From Sphingomonadales bacterium (GTDB taxonomy: Bacteria > Pseudomonadota > Alphaproteobacteria > Sphingomonadales > Sphingomonadaceae): a DNA stretch of 64,000 nucleotides. The notes under the pieces are model-generated. The model saw only the letters and a list, made by a program, of their open reading frames with translations, did no database searches and was not told the DNA's origin. The position numbers and the translations under genes are program-made. This document shows, one piece after another, positions 16,794 to 27,542 of this stretch. The stretch covers positions 1,116,001 to 1,180,000 of the forward strand of contig JADJXT010000001.1 of assembly GCA_016720115.1 (NCBI GenBank). Direction: 5' to 3'. Numbering within the stretch: the stretch's first letter is position 1; each line of letters starts with the position of its first letter.

Positions 16794-16858
16794 ATCAGGC
16801 TCTTTTACTCAACCCCGCAAGGGGAAGGTCTGTCGATCCCCGCTGAACTCGGGGCGAC
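16420..16858. other. Unexplained high-GC interval before trbB
   Basis: The interval is open on both strands but gives only low-complexity Arg/Pro/Gly translations. From 16680 the composition becomes distinctly AT-richer up to the trbB start, with small hairpins CCCC-GCAA-GGGG at about 16816 and CCCCG...CGGGG at about 16839. The AT-richer end is a sensible place for the trb promoter, but no clear -35/-10 pair stands out. Confidence 0.4.
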
Positions 16859-17889
16859 ATGAAGGCTTCACATCATAATTCGGAAGGCTTGGCGCGCGGC
16901 GCGCGGATGCTGCGCACGGCGCTCGGCCCGGCCATCGCGCGGTTTCTGGAAGACGTTGCCGTCGTCGAGGTGATGCTGAACCCGGACGGGCGCATCTGGA
17001 TCGACCGGCTATCCGAAGGATTGTCCGATACGGGTGAGCGGCTATCGCCCGCCGATGGCGAACGGATCGTGCGCCTGGTCGCGCACCATGTCGGCGCCGA
17101 GGTTCATGCCGACGCGCCGCGCGTCTCGGCAGAACTGCCCGAGACGGGAGAGCGGTTCGAGGGGCTTCTTCCCCCCGTAGTCGCCGCGCCAGCCTTCGCG
17201 ATCCGTAAGCCCGCCGTGGCGGTGTTCACGCTCGACGATTATGTCGCGGCCGGGATCATGTCAGGGGGACAGGCCGAGGCGCTGCGCCAGGGCGTCGCCG
17301 AGCGCGCCAACATCCTTGTCGCAGGCGGCACATCGACCGGCAAGACCACGCTGACCAACGCGCTGCTGGCCGAGGTCGCGAAGACCTCGGATCGCGTCGT
17401 CATCATCGAGGACACGCGCGAGCTGCAATGCGCCGCGCCGAACCTCGTCGCCATGCGGACGAAGGATGGCGTCGCCTCGCTCTCCGATCTCGTCCGCTCG
17501 TCGCTGCGCCTGCGCCCCGACCGCATTCCGGTCGGCGAAGTGCGCGGCGCGGAGGCGCTCGACCTGCTCAAGGCCTGGGCACCGGCCATCCCGGCGGCGT
17601 CGGCACGATCCACGCGGGTTCGGCGATCGGTGCGCTGCGCCGCATGGAGCAGCTCATCCAGGAAGCCGTCGTCACGGTCCCGCGTCCGCTGATCGCCGAG
17701 ACGGTCGATCTCGTCGCCGTACTGTCGGGCCGCGGTTCTGCACGCCGGCTCGCCGAACTCGCCCGCGTCGAGGGCCTCGGCCCCGATGGCGATTACCGCG
17801 TCACACCCGCCATCAGCACCCCGGTTTCCGAGAGTGATGGCGGCTGCCCTGCCACTCTCAACCCCAGCCCCGAAGGAGAAAACCTGTGA
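16859..17889 (+). CDS. trbB: Conjugal transfer ATPase TrbB (VirB11-like), one frameshift
   Basis: The N-terminal domain (ALGPAIARFLEDVAVVEVML, NPDGRIWIDRL) and the hexameric ATPase domain are clear: Walker A NILVAGGTSTGKTTLTNALL, the Asp box VVIIEDTRELQC, RLRPDRIPVGEVRGAEALDL, and the His box GVGTIHAGSAIGALRRMEQL. The frame changes near 17580, where one missing G in GCCTGGGCACC explains it. The reconstructed length is about 343 aa. TrbB powers assembly and DNA transfer at the cytoplasmic face. Its TGA overlaps the GTG start of trbC. Confidence 0.9.
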
Positions 17890-18234
17890 TCCAACGCCTG
17901 CGCACTATGCGCCTATCCCACCTGCGCCACCGTCTCGCCATGACCGTATCGGTCGCGACGCTCAGTGTGGTGATGGCTGCGCCCGCCCACGCCTCCGGCT
18001 CGTCCATGCCGTGGGAAGCCCCACTGCAATCGATCCTCCAGTCGATCGAAGGCCCGGTCGCCAAGATCATCGCCGTCATCGTCATCATCTCGACCGGCCT
18101 GGCGCTGGCGTTCGGCGATACGTCGGGCGGCTTCCGCCGCCTCATCCAGATCGTGTTCGGCCTCTAGCATCGCGTTTGCGGCGTCGAGTTTCTTCCTGTC
18201 GTTCTTCTCGTTCGGCGGCGGAGCGCTGGTTTGA
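17886..18234 (+). CDS. trbC: Conjugal pilin TrbC (VirB2-like), frameshift near the 3' end
   Basis: A GTG start overlaps the trbB stop. A signal peptide (LAMTVSVATLSVVMAAPAHA) precedes the mature pilin SGSSMPWEAPLQSILQSIEG, with two membrane helices, AKIIAVIVIISTGLALAFGD and a second that follows GGFRRLIQIVFGL. The frame printed ends at 18167, but removing one extra T at about 18163 restores SIAFAASSFFLSFFSFGGG and a stop at 18232-18234 overlapping trbD, the usual TrbC ending. Length is about 115 aa. TraF at 10286 is the likely processing enzyme. Confidence 0.85.
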
Positions 18235-18515
18235 TGGCGGGCGTCGTCGATCAGGGCGGAGAAGTTCCCGGCTACACGGTCCCGCTGCACCGGGCGCTGT
18301 CCGAACCGATCCTGCTCGGCGGCGCACCGCGCGCCATCGCGATCATGAACGGCACACTCGCCGGCGCTGTCGGCCTCGGCCTTCGCCTCTGGCTGGTCGG
18401 TCTCGCCATCTGGGCCATCGGCCATTTCGCGGCGGTATGGGCCGCCAAGCGCGATCCGCTCTTCGTCGATGTCGTGCGCCGCCATCTGCGCATTCCCGCG
18501 CATCTTTCGGTTTGA
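18234..18515 (+). CDS. trbD: Conjugal transfer protein TrbD (VirB3-like)
   Basis: The ATG at 18234 overlaps the reconstructed trbC stop. The 93-aa protein has the TrbD pattern: EVPGYTVPLHRALSEPILLG, GAPRAIAIMNGTLAGAVGLG, a membrane helix pair LRLWLVGLAIWAIGHFAAVW, and AKRDPLFVDVVRRHLRIPAH. VirB3-like proteins sit in the inner membrane and work with the VirB4/TrbE ATPase encoded next. The frame is intact. Confidence 0.9.
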   Translation: MAGVVDQGGEVPGYTVPLHRALSEPILLGGAPRAIAIMNGTLAGAVGLGLRLWLVGLAIWAIGHFAAVWAAKRDPLFVDVVRRHLRIPAHLSV

Positions 18516-18532
18516 GTGAGGGCCGGGCCGTG

Positions 18533-20967
18533 ATGAATCTCGTCGAATATCGCAACAAGAATAGTCGCCTCGCCGACTTCCTGCCGTGGGTAGCGCTAAT
18601 CGGCGAAGGCATCGTCCTCAACAAGGACGGCAGTTTTCAGCGGACGGCGCAGTTCCGTGGGCCGGACCTCGACAGCGCCGTGCCCGCCGAACTGGTCGCT
18701 GTCGCCGGCCGCCTCAACAACGCCTTCCGCCGTCTCGGCTCGGGCTGGGCGATCTTCGTAGAAGCGCAGCGGCATGTCTCGAACCGCTATCCCAAAAGCA
18801 TATTCCCGGATTCGGCGTCGGCGCTGGTCGATGCCGAGCGCAAGGCCGACTTCGAGGAAGCCGGCGCGCATTTCGAGTCCAGTTACTTCCTGACCTTCTG
18901 CTATCTGCCGCCGGCGGAAGACGCAGCCCGCGCCGAGACCTGGCTTTACGAAGGCCGCGACCGGTCGGGCGTCGATCCGCACGAGGCGCTGACCGGCTTC
19001 GCCGACCGTATCGATCGCATCCTGCGTCTCGTCGAAGCCTTCATGCCGGAATGTGTCTGGCTCGATGATGCCGAGACACTGACCTATCTGCACGCTTGCG
19101 TCTCGACCAAGCGGCACCGCGTCCGTGTGCCAGAAACGCCGATGTATCTCGACGCACTGCTTGCCGATCAGCCGCTGACCGGCGGCCTCGAACCGATGCT
19201 CGGCAACCAGCACATCCGTGTTCTGACCATCACCGGCTTTCCGACCGCGACGACGCCCGGCCTGCTCGACGAGTTGAACCGGATGGCGTTCCCCTATCGG
19301 TGGAGCACGCGCGCGATCCTGCTCGACAAGACTGACGCGACGAAGCTCCTCACCAAGATCCGCCGCCAGTGGTTCGCCAAGCGCAAGTCGATCGCCGCGA
19401 TCCTCAAGGAAGTGATGACCAACGAGGCGTCGGCGCTGGTCGATACCGACGCCTCGAACAAGGCGGCAGACGCTGACCTCGCGTTGCAGGAACTCGGCGC
19501 CGACTATGCCGGGATCGCCTACGTCACCGCGACGGTGACTGTGTGGGACGCCGATCCGCGTGCCGCCGACGAAAAACTGCGCCTCGTCGAGAAGGTCATT
19601 CAGGGCCGTGACTTCACCGCGATGGCCGAGACCATCAATGCCGTGGACGCCTGGCTCGGATCACTGCCGGGGCATGTCTATGCCAACGTCCGGCAACCGC
19701 CGATCTCCACGCTCAATCTCGCCCACATGATTCCCCTGAGCGCCGTGTGGGCGGGGCCGGAACGGGACGAGCATTTCGCAGCGCCCCCGCTGCTCTTCGG
19801 AAAGACTGAAGGCTCGACCCCGTTCCGGTTTTCCCTGCACGTCGGCGATGTCGGCCACACGCTGATCGTCGGGCCGACCGGTGCGGGCAAGTCCGTCCTG
19901 CTGGCTCTGATAGCGATGCAGTTCCGGCGCTATGCCGGCGCGCAGGTGTTCGCCTTCGATTTCGGCGGCTCGATCCGCGCTGCCGCACTCGCCATGCGGG
20001 GCGACTGGCATGATCTGGGTGGCGGTCTCACCGAAGGCAGCGCCGACAGCGTATCGCTTCAGCCACTCGCCCGCGTCGATGACCCCGCCGAACGGGCATG
20101 GGCGGCCGACTGGCTCGCCGCGATCCTGTCCCGTGAGAGCGTCGCGCTCACGCCAGAGGTGAAAGAGCACCTCTGGACGGCGCTGACCTCATTGGCGTCT
20201 GCGCCGATCGAGGAACGCACGATCACGGGCCTATGCGTCCTCTTGCAGTCCAACGACCTCAAGCAGGCATTGCGACCCTATTGCATCGGCGGGGCATGGG
20301 GCGGTTGCTCGACGCGGAGAGCGAACATCTCGGCACGGCGACAGTCCAAGCTTTCGAGACCGAGGGGCTGATCGGCACGGAAGCTGCACCCGCCGTGCTC
20401 GCCTATCTGTTCCACCGGATCGAAGATCGGCTCGACGGATCCCCCACGCTCATCATCGTCGATGAAGGATGGCTCGCGCTCGACGACGAGGGCTTCGCCG
20501 GCCAGCTCCGCGAATGGCTGAAGACGCTGCGCAAGAAGAACGCGAGCGTCATCTTCGCCACCCAGAGCCTCGCCGACATCGACGGCTCGGCGATCGCTCC
20601 CGCCATCATCGAAAGCTGCCAGACCCGGATTTTGCTCCCGAACGAGCGGGCGATCGAACCCCAGATCACCGCCATCTATCGCCGTTTCGGCCTCAATGAC
20701 CGGCAGATCGAGATCGTCGCGCGGGCCATGCCCAAGCGCGATTACTACTGCCAGTCGCGGCGCGGCAACCGCCTTTTCGAGCTGGGTCTCAGCCAGGTGG
20801 CGCTGGCGCTGTGCGCTGCCTCGGCGAAGACCGACCAGACCGCGATCGCCAACATTATCGCGGAACACGGACCCGAGGGCTTCCTCGACGCCTGGCTGCG
20901 TCTTCGCGGCGTCGACTGGGCCGCCGATCTCATTCCCAACCTCACCAACCTGGAGAAACTGCCATGA
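18533..20967 (+). CDS. trbE: Conjugal transfer ATPase TrbE (VirB4-like), one frameshift
   Basis: The protein begins MNLVEYRNKNSRLADFLPWV. The CagE/VirB4 N-terminal domain covers roughly residues 1-430 (FVEAQRHVSNRYPKSIFPDS, SYFLTFCYLPP). The ATPase domain has Walker A TLIVGPTGAGKSVLLALIAM at about residue 445, AFDFGGSIRAAALAM, and Walker B PTLIIVDEGWLALDDEGFAG, then ASVIFATQSLADIDGSAI. The frame changes near 20290, where GGCGGGGCATGGG appears to lack a G; the rest runs to 20967. At about 811 aa it is full length. It energises pilus biogenesis together with TrbB and TraG. Confidence 0.92.
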
Positions 20968-21728
20968 AACTACGCCGCACTCGTGCGGCGCGGCTCGCTG
21001 CCGCGCTGCTCATCGCCCCGCTCGCCATCGCCCCGATGCTGGCGACGCCCGCGCAGGCGCAATGGACCGTGTTCGATCCGTCCAACTACGCGCAGAACCT
21101 GCTGACCGCGGCGCGGTCGCTCCAGCAGATCAACAATCAGATCACCAGCCTGCAAAATCAGGCGCAATCGCTCATCAATCAGGCCCGCAATCTCGCCAGC
21201 CTGCCTTATTCCTCACTGCAACAGCTCCAGCAGTCCGTTCAGCGGACGCAGCAGCTTCTCAGTCAGGCGCAGAACATTGCCTATAATGTCCAGCAGATCG
21301 ATCAGGTGTTCCAGAGCAAATACGCCAACGTGTCGATGTCAGCCTCGGACACGCAGCTGATCGCCGATGCCAAGACCCGCTGGCAGAACACGGTCGGCAG
21401 CTTGCAGGATGCCATGCGCGTGCAAGCCACCGTGGTCGGCAACATCGACACCAACCGCACGCAGATGTCGGCGTTGGTCGGATCGAGCCAATCGGCGACG
21501 GGGGCATTGCAGGCAACGCAGGCCGGCAACCAGCTTCTTGCGTTGCAGGCCCAGCAGCTCGCCGACCTCACCGCCGTCGTTGCCGCCAACGGGCGAGCGC
21601 AGGCGCTGCGAGATGCCGAACAGGCCGCCGCCGCCGAACAGGGGCGCGAACAACGCCGCCGCTTCCTGACACCCGGTGCGGGCTATCAGCCGGGCAATGC
21701 CCGGATGTTCCCCAGCAGCGGCAACTGA
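20964..21728 (+). CDS. trbJ: Conjugal transfer protein TrbJ (VirB5-like)
   Basis: The ATG overlaps the trbE stop. A signal peptide (AALLIAPLAIAPMLATPAQA) leads into WTVFDPSNYAQNLLTAARSL and a long glutamine-rich coiled coil (QQINNQITSLQNQAQSLINQ, SSLQQLQQSVQRTQQLLSQA), the family's hallmark. The C-terminal half has a second helical stretch, and the protein ends in PGAGYQPGNARMFPSSGN. TrbJ is a periplasmic/surface minor pilus component, 254 aa here. The frame is intact. Confidence 0.92.
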   Translation: MKLRRTRAARLAAALLIAPLAIAPMLATPAQAQWTVFDPSNYAQNLLTAARSLQQINNQITSLQNQAQSLINQARNLASLPYSSLQQLQQSVQRTQQLLSQAQNIAYNVQQIDQVFQSKYANVSMSASDTQLIADAKTRWQNTVGSLQDAMRVQATVVGNIDTNRTQMSALVGSSQSATGALQATQAGNQLLALQAQQLADLTAVVAANGRAQALRDAEQAAAAEQGREQRRRFLTPGAGYQPGNARMFPSSGN

Positions 21729-21738
21729 GGATCGCGCG

Positions 21739-22005
21739 ATGGACGGCAAGACCCTCGCGCGCATCGGCGCCGTCATCTTCGTCGCGGTGGCGATCACCGC
21801 GACCGCGATCGAGATGAACCGCCATGAGGTTGCGCCGGACAATGTTGCGACACAGGCGCGTCCTGTCACGGAGCGAGATCCGCTGGATGCGGAACTCACC
21901 CGGTGCAGCGGGATCGGTGAGGCCGGCGCGCGCGATCCGTCCTGCCTGAAAGCCTGGGCTGACAACCGCCGCCGGTTTCTCGGCCCTGACCGGGAAGGAC
22001 GCTGA
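21739..22005 (+). CDS. trbK: Putative entry-exclusion protein, TrbK-like
   Basis: The 88-aa product has an N-terminal membrane anchor (LARIGAVIFVAVAITATAIE) and a short periplasmic part with two cysteines (LTRCSGIGEAGARDPSCLKA) ending WADNRRRFLG. Small proteins with this C-x(n)-CLKAWAENRRRFL-like end sit between trbJ and trbL in Trb-type ICEs and are called alternative TrbK. In RP4, TrbK blocks entry of identical plasmids. The assignment depends on position and the two-cysteine pattern; there is no lipobox as in RP4 TrbK. Confidence 0.7.
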   Translation: MDGKTLARIGAVIFVAVAITATAIEMNRHEVAPDNVATQARPVTERDPLDAELTRCSGIGEAGARDPSCLKAWADNRRRFLGPDREGR

Positions 22006-22007
22006 CC

Positions 22008-23369
22008 ATGCAGGGCACCGGCGTCATCGACCATTTCCTTGAGGTCTTCACCCGCTACATCGACGGCGGCTTCGGCCTGTTACAGGGCGAGGTGGCGTTT
22101 ATCGCCACGACGCTGATCGTCATCGACGTAACCCTGGCCGCGCTATTCTGGTCGTGGGGTGCCGACGACGACATCATCGCTCGGCTGGTCAAGAAGACGC
22201 TGTTCGTCGGCGTCTTCGCCTACATCATCGGCAACTGGAACAACCTTGCCCGCATCATCTTCGAGAGCTTTGCTGGCCTCGGCCTGAAGGCGTCCGGCAC
22301 CGGCTTCACCGTCTCTGATCTCCTGCGCCCCGGCAAGGTCGCTCAGACCGGACTCGATGCCGGGCACCCACTGCTCGAATCCATCTCGAACCTGATGGGC
22401 TACTGGTCCTTCTTCGAGAATTTCATCCAGATCGCCTGCATGCTGTTCGCCTGGGCGCTCGTGCTCCTCGCTTTCTTCGTGCTCGCCATCCAGCTCTTCG
22501 TGACGCTGATCGAGTTCAAGCTTTCGACACTCGCCGGTTTCGTCCTCATTCCGTTCGGCCTGTTCGGCAAATCGGCCTTCATGGCCGAACGGGTGCTCGG
22601 TAATATCATCTCGTCGGGCATCAAGGTTCTCGTGCTCGCCGTCATCATCGGCATCGGCTCGACGCTCTTCTCCGAGTTCACCGCCGGCTTCGGTGGGGCC
22701 ACGCCGTCGATCGACGATGCGATGGCCATCGTGCTCGCGGCGCTGACGCTCCTGGGCCTCGGCATCTTCGGTCCCGGCATCGCCAACGGTCTCGTTTCCG
22801 GTGGTCCGCAACTCGGCGCAGGCGCGGCGATCGGCACGGGTCTCGCCGCCGGCGGCATGGTGGCAGCGGGTGCGGCGACGGTTGGCGCTGTCGCGTCCGG
22901 TGGCGCTGCCCTCGTGGGTGGCGCCGCAGCGGCAGCACGTGGCGGTGCGGCGCTCGCCGGTGGCGCGTCGACTGCCTACAGCCTTGGTGCTGCCGGTCAG
23001 AGCGGCGCATCGGGCGTCGCCTCTGGTCTCGGCAATGTCGCTAGCACAGGCGCACAGGCGGCCGTCTCACCCCTGAAGCGCGCAGCCAGCCGCGCAGCCG
23101 ACAGTATGAAGCAGAGCTACCAGTCCGGTGCGCGTGCAGCGTTTGAGGTGTCGGGCGGATCGTCGACCGCAGGAACTATCGGCGGCGATGCTGCTGACAC
23201 CGCGTCGGCACCTGCCGCATCAGCCGCCACCGACGGCCCGCCCGCCTGGGCCAAGCGCATGAAACGCTCGCAGCAGATGACCCACGGCGTTCAGGCCGCC
23301 GCCCATGCGGTGCGCAGCGGCGACAGCCACGGCGGCGGCTCTTCCGTCAACCTCTCCGAAAGCGACTGA
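22008..23369 (+). CDS. trbL: Conjugal transfer protein TrbL (VirB6-like)
   Basis: The 453-aa product is an inner-membrane channel protein. It starts MQGTGVIDHFLEVFTRYIDG and has five to six hydrophobic helices between residues 25 and 280, among them VAFIATTLIVIDVTLAALFW, LVLLAFFVLAIQLFVTLIEF and VLVLAVIIGIGSTLFSEFTA, with a conserved FVLIPFGLFGKSAFMAERVL segment. From residue 265 the tail is Ala/Gly-rich (GGMVAAGAATVGAVASGGAA) and then polar. VirB6-like proteins form part of the DNA path. The frame is intact. Confidence 0.92.
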   Translation: MQGTGVIDHFLEVFTRYIDGGFGLLQGEVAFIATTLIVIDVTLAALFWSWGADDDIIARLVKKTLFVGVFAYIIGNWNNLARIIFESFAGLGLKASGTGFTVSDLLRPGKVAQTGLDAGHPLLESISNLMGYWSFFENFIQIACMLFAWALVLLAFFVLAIQLFVTLIEFKLSTLAGFVLIPFGLFGKSAFMAERVLGNIISSGIKVLVLAVIIGIGSTLFSEFTAGFGGATPSIDDAMAIVLAALTLLGLGIFGPGIANGLVSGGPQLGAGAAIGTGLAAGGMVAAGAATVGAVASGGAALVGGAAAAARGGAALAGGASTAYSLGAAGQSGASGVASGLGNVASTGAQAAVSPLKRAASRAADSMKQSYQSGARAAFEVSGGSSTAGTIGGDAADTASAPAASAATDGPPAWAKRMKRSQQMTHGVQAAAHAVRSGDSHGGGSSVNLSESD

Positions 23370-23371
23370 CC

Positions 23372-24051
23372 ATGTTCAAACGACCTTCCAACCACTACGG
23401 CAAATCCCCGCAGCCCGAGACGCCTTATCAACGCGCCGCGCAGATCTGGGACGAGCGCATCGGTTCGGCCCGCGTGCAGGCGCGGAACTGGCGATTGATG
23501 GCCTTTGGTTCTTTGGCGCTGTCTGCCGGTTTGTCGGCGGGGTTGTTCTGGCAGTCGATGAACGGTTCGATCGTGCCGTGGGTGGTGCAGGTCGATCGGT
23601 TGGGCCAGGCGCAAGCCGTTGCACCCGCGACCGCCGACTATCAGCCCAATGACGCGCAGATCGCCTTCTACCTCGCGCGCTTCATCGAACAGGTCCGGTC
23701 AATCCCCGCCGATGCGATCATCGTGCGGCAGAACTGGTTGCGCGCCTATGACTTCACCACGCAAGGCGGCGCGCTGGCTCTCAACGACTATGCCCGCGCC
23801 AACGACCCATTCGCCAAGGTCGGCAAGCAACAAATCGCAGTGGAAGTCTCCAGCGTGATCCGGGCGTCGCCGACGAGCTTCCGCGTCGCCTGGATCGAGC
23901 GCCGCTATCAAGACGGCAGCCTCGCCGATACGGCCCGCTGGTCCGCCATCCTCACTGTCGCCGTGCAGCCGCCGCGCGACGCCGACACGCTGCGGAAGAA
24001 CCCGCTCGGAATCTACATCAACGCCATCAACTGGTCGAAGGAGCTTGGACA

Positions 24052-24055
<4 letters not shown>
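23372..24055 (+). CDS. trbF: Conjugal transfer protein TrbF (VirB8-like)
   Basis: The 227-aa protein has a short cytoplasmic start (FKRPSNHYGKSPQPETPYQR), ending AAQIWDERIGSARVQARNWR, one membrane helix (MAFGSLALSAGLSAGLFWQS) and a periplasmic VirB8-type domain (VPWVVQVDRLGQAQAVAPAT, YLARFIEQVRSIPADAIIVR, RWSAILTVAVQPP, KNPLGIYINAINWSKELGQ). VirB8-like proteins nucleate channel assembly. Its stop overlaps the trbG start. The frame is intact. Confidence 0.92.
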
Positions 24056-25076
<1,021 letters not shown>

Positions 25077-25080
<4 letters not shown>

Positions 25081-26333
25081 GCACCGAACGTGATCCCGAG
25101 AAGGAAGCAGGGGTGAGGCCTGAATCGGCCTCGCCACCCGAAACGGCAGAGGATGACTCTCGTCCCCTCACCGGCGAGCCAGTGGCGCCGATGCGGCTGC
25201 GCCCTGAACCGCCGCGAGTCACCCGCCTGTCACGCAAAGTTCTGGCCGGTCTCGGCCTGGCGGCCAGTCTGGGTGTCGGCGGTGCGCTGATCTACGCGCT
25301 CCAGACCCGGCACGTAGGCAATCAAGGCCAGGAACTCTTTTCCACCGACAACCGCACGACTCCGGACGGACTGTCGGGCCTGCCGAAGGACTATAGCGGT
25401 GTGCCCAAGCTCGGGCCGCCGCTACCGGGCGATCTCGGCCGGCCGATTCTCAATGGACCGAACGGCAGCCAAGCTGGTGCGGCGCCTGGCGTCGCCACAG
25501 TCTCCGGTCCCAGCCCGGAGGAACAACGGCGGGCGCAGGAACTGGAATCGGCGCGAACTGCACGGCTGTTTGCCCCCACGGAAACGCGGCCGGGCAATAC
25601 TGCAACGACAGCGCCCGCCGCGACGACAGCGCCGTCCGCGCCAGACCTTGCCAGCCTCGGCCTGGCGCCGCAGCCGTCGACGCCTTCCGCCCAGGATCGC
25701 CAGCTCGCTTTCCTCAACCAGATGCCCGACAAGCGCACGGTCTCGCCGGATCGTGTTGCGGCGCCGGCATCGGCCAATGTGCTTCAGGCGGGCGCGGTGA
25801 TTTCCGCTGCGCTGATCACCGGCATCCGTTCCGATCTGCCCGGCCAGATCACCGCGCAGGTGACCGAAAACATCTACGACAGCCCGACGGGCAAGATCCT
25901 ACTCATCCCGCAGGGCACGCGGGTTATCGGCCAGTATGACGCAGGCGTCGGCTTCGGACAGCGCCGCGTCCTCCTCGTCTGGAACCGGCTGATGTTTCCC
26001 AATGGCCGATCCATAGTGCTGGAACGCCAACCCGGCGCGGACGCCGAGGGTTACGCCGGACTTGAAGACGGCGTCGATTATCATTGGGGGGAACTCTTCA
26101 AGGCGGCCGCCCTTTCAACGCTCCTCAGCGTCGGGGCCGAGGCCGGGACCAGCCAGAACGAAAACAACCTCGTCCAGGCGCTGCGCTCAGGCGCATCCAA
26201 CAGCATTAGCCAGACTGGCCAGCAAATAGTCAGCCGCCAGCTCAATATCGCGCCGACGCTGACCGTGCGACCGGGCTTTCCGGTCAGGGTCATCGTCACG
26301 CGCGATCTCGTCCTCGAACCCTACGGAGGTTGA
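25077..26333 (+). CDS. trbI: Conjugal transfer protein TrbI (VirB10-like)
   Basis: The 418-aa protein starts with a cytoplasmic acidic tail, has one membrane helix (VLAGLGLAASLGVGGALIYA) and then a proline/threonine-rich periplasmic spacer of about 130 residues. The VirB10 domain follows: VLQAGAVISAALITGIRSDL, PGQITAQVTENIYDSPTGKI, LLIPQGTRVIGQYDAGVGFG, RRVLLVWNRLMFPNGRSIVL and the ending FPVRVIVTRDLVLEPYGG. VirB10 spans the envelope and senses ATPase energy. The frame is intact. Confidence 0.93.
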
Positions 26334-26334
26334 C

Positions 26335-26520
26335 GTGGTGAAGCTAAAACTCGGCCCCATCGCCAACGACAAGCCGGTGAAGATCACTGTCGAGCTGCCC
26401 GCCGCGCTTCATCGCGATCTCGTCGCCTACGCCGAAATCCTCGGTCGGGAAGCGGGGCAGCCTGCGGCAGATCCCGGTCGGCTGAGTGTGACGATGCTTG
26501 AGCGGTTGATGCTGACGTAG
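26335..26520 (+). CDS. DUF2274 small protein
   Basis: A GTG start lies two bases after the trbI stop. The 61-aa product reads VKLKLGPIANDKPVKITVEL, PAALHRDLVAYAEILGREAG, and SVTMLERLMLT. This is the DUF2274 pattern, resembling a ribbon-helix-helix: a basic beta-strand (PVKITVELPAALHRDL) followed by two helices. These genes close the trb operon in most such ICEs, and a DNA-binding regulatory role is plausible but unproven. The LysR reading frame on the other strand overlaps it. Confidence 0.85.
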   Translation: MVKLKLGPIANDKPVKITVELPAALHRDLVAYAEILGREAGQPAADPGRLSVTMLERLMLT

Positions 26521-27471
26521 CGCGGCTTTGCAAAGGCAAGGCGGGCCGGAACGGAGCCTGCGGGTTCTCGCTGAGCACCGCTTCACCTTCCTCCCGCGCC
26601 ATCGTCCGTGCAAGATCAAGCAGGCTTCGCAGGGCCGGATTGTCATTGCGGGGCGACCAGACCGCGCAGAACGGCAGAATTTCGCCATTGATCGGGCGGA
26701 ATACCACGCCGGGAAATTGCGCCGCCGTTGTCGCCTCGCTCGTCACCGTCAAGCCGCGCCCGAGTGCGACCAGCCGCATGAGATTGTCGCGGCCCACCGC
26801 CTGCTGCTGAATATCGGGATGGCGCCCAAGGTCTGCGAGGCGCTGGACGAGATAGTCGTGGATCTCCTCGCCGGGCGCGCTTTCGCTGACGATGAAAGCC
26901 TCGCCTGCAAGTTCGTCGAAATGGACTTGTTCGGCATCGGCCCGTGGATGGCCGGTGGGCAGCACCACATGAATCCGTTCGGACCACAGGTGCTGACTGT
27001 CGCAGTCAGGCCATTCGGCGGTGCCGGTGATGAAGGCTATGTCAAGTTGGTGCTGGCGAACCGCCGCCACATGCTCGGCTGGATTGCCATCTACGAAGGT
27101 CAGCTGGACCGCGCGGTGACGCTCGCCGAACGTCTGGATCAGATCGGAAAGAAACCCCGAGGCCAGAGATGAGAAAATCCCGATCCTGACGTGACCGTCC
27201 TCGCCACGGCCGATCGCCGCCACTTCGGCCTTGGCCATCCCGATTTCGGACAAGGCCTTGCGCCCACGCAACACGAATTGCTTGCCGGCATGGGTCAGTT
27301 TGACGCCGCCAGACGAGCGGATGAAAAACGTCGTGCCGAGGCGGTCTTCCAATTCACGAATGCGGCGGCTGACCGCGGATTCCGCACCCCCAGCGCCGCA
27401 GCGGCCCGCCGAAAGCTGCCGTGGTCCGCCGCAGCAATCACATAGCTGATGTGACGGACTTGAATTGGCAA
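26384..27471 (-). CDS. LysR family transcriptional regulator, one frameshift
   Basis: The best start is a TTG at 27471 preceded by AGGAGG. The HTH domain reads QVRHISYVIAAADHGSFRRA, then after a frame change near 27385 (one missing G) SRRIRELEDRLGTTFFIRSS and GVKLTHAGKQFVLRGRKALS. The effector domain follows (VRIGIFSSLASGFLSDLIQT, ERIHVVLPTGHPRADAE, GRGLTVTSEATTAAQFPGVV). Usual LysR length is reached near 26590. The frame stays open to 26384 with an atypical Arg/Ser-rich tail antisense to DUF2274, so the real stop may be near 26585. LysR genes often flank the trb operon of these ICEs. Confidence 0.8.
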
Positions 27472-27542
27472 TCGGAAGGCCTCCTAATCAGCTTCGAACA
27501 TCAAACTCTCAATTCTCAACAGACAAATCGGGCGAAAGCAGG

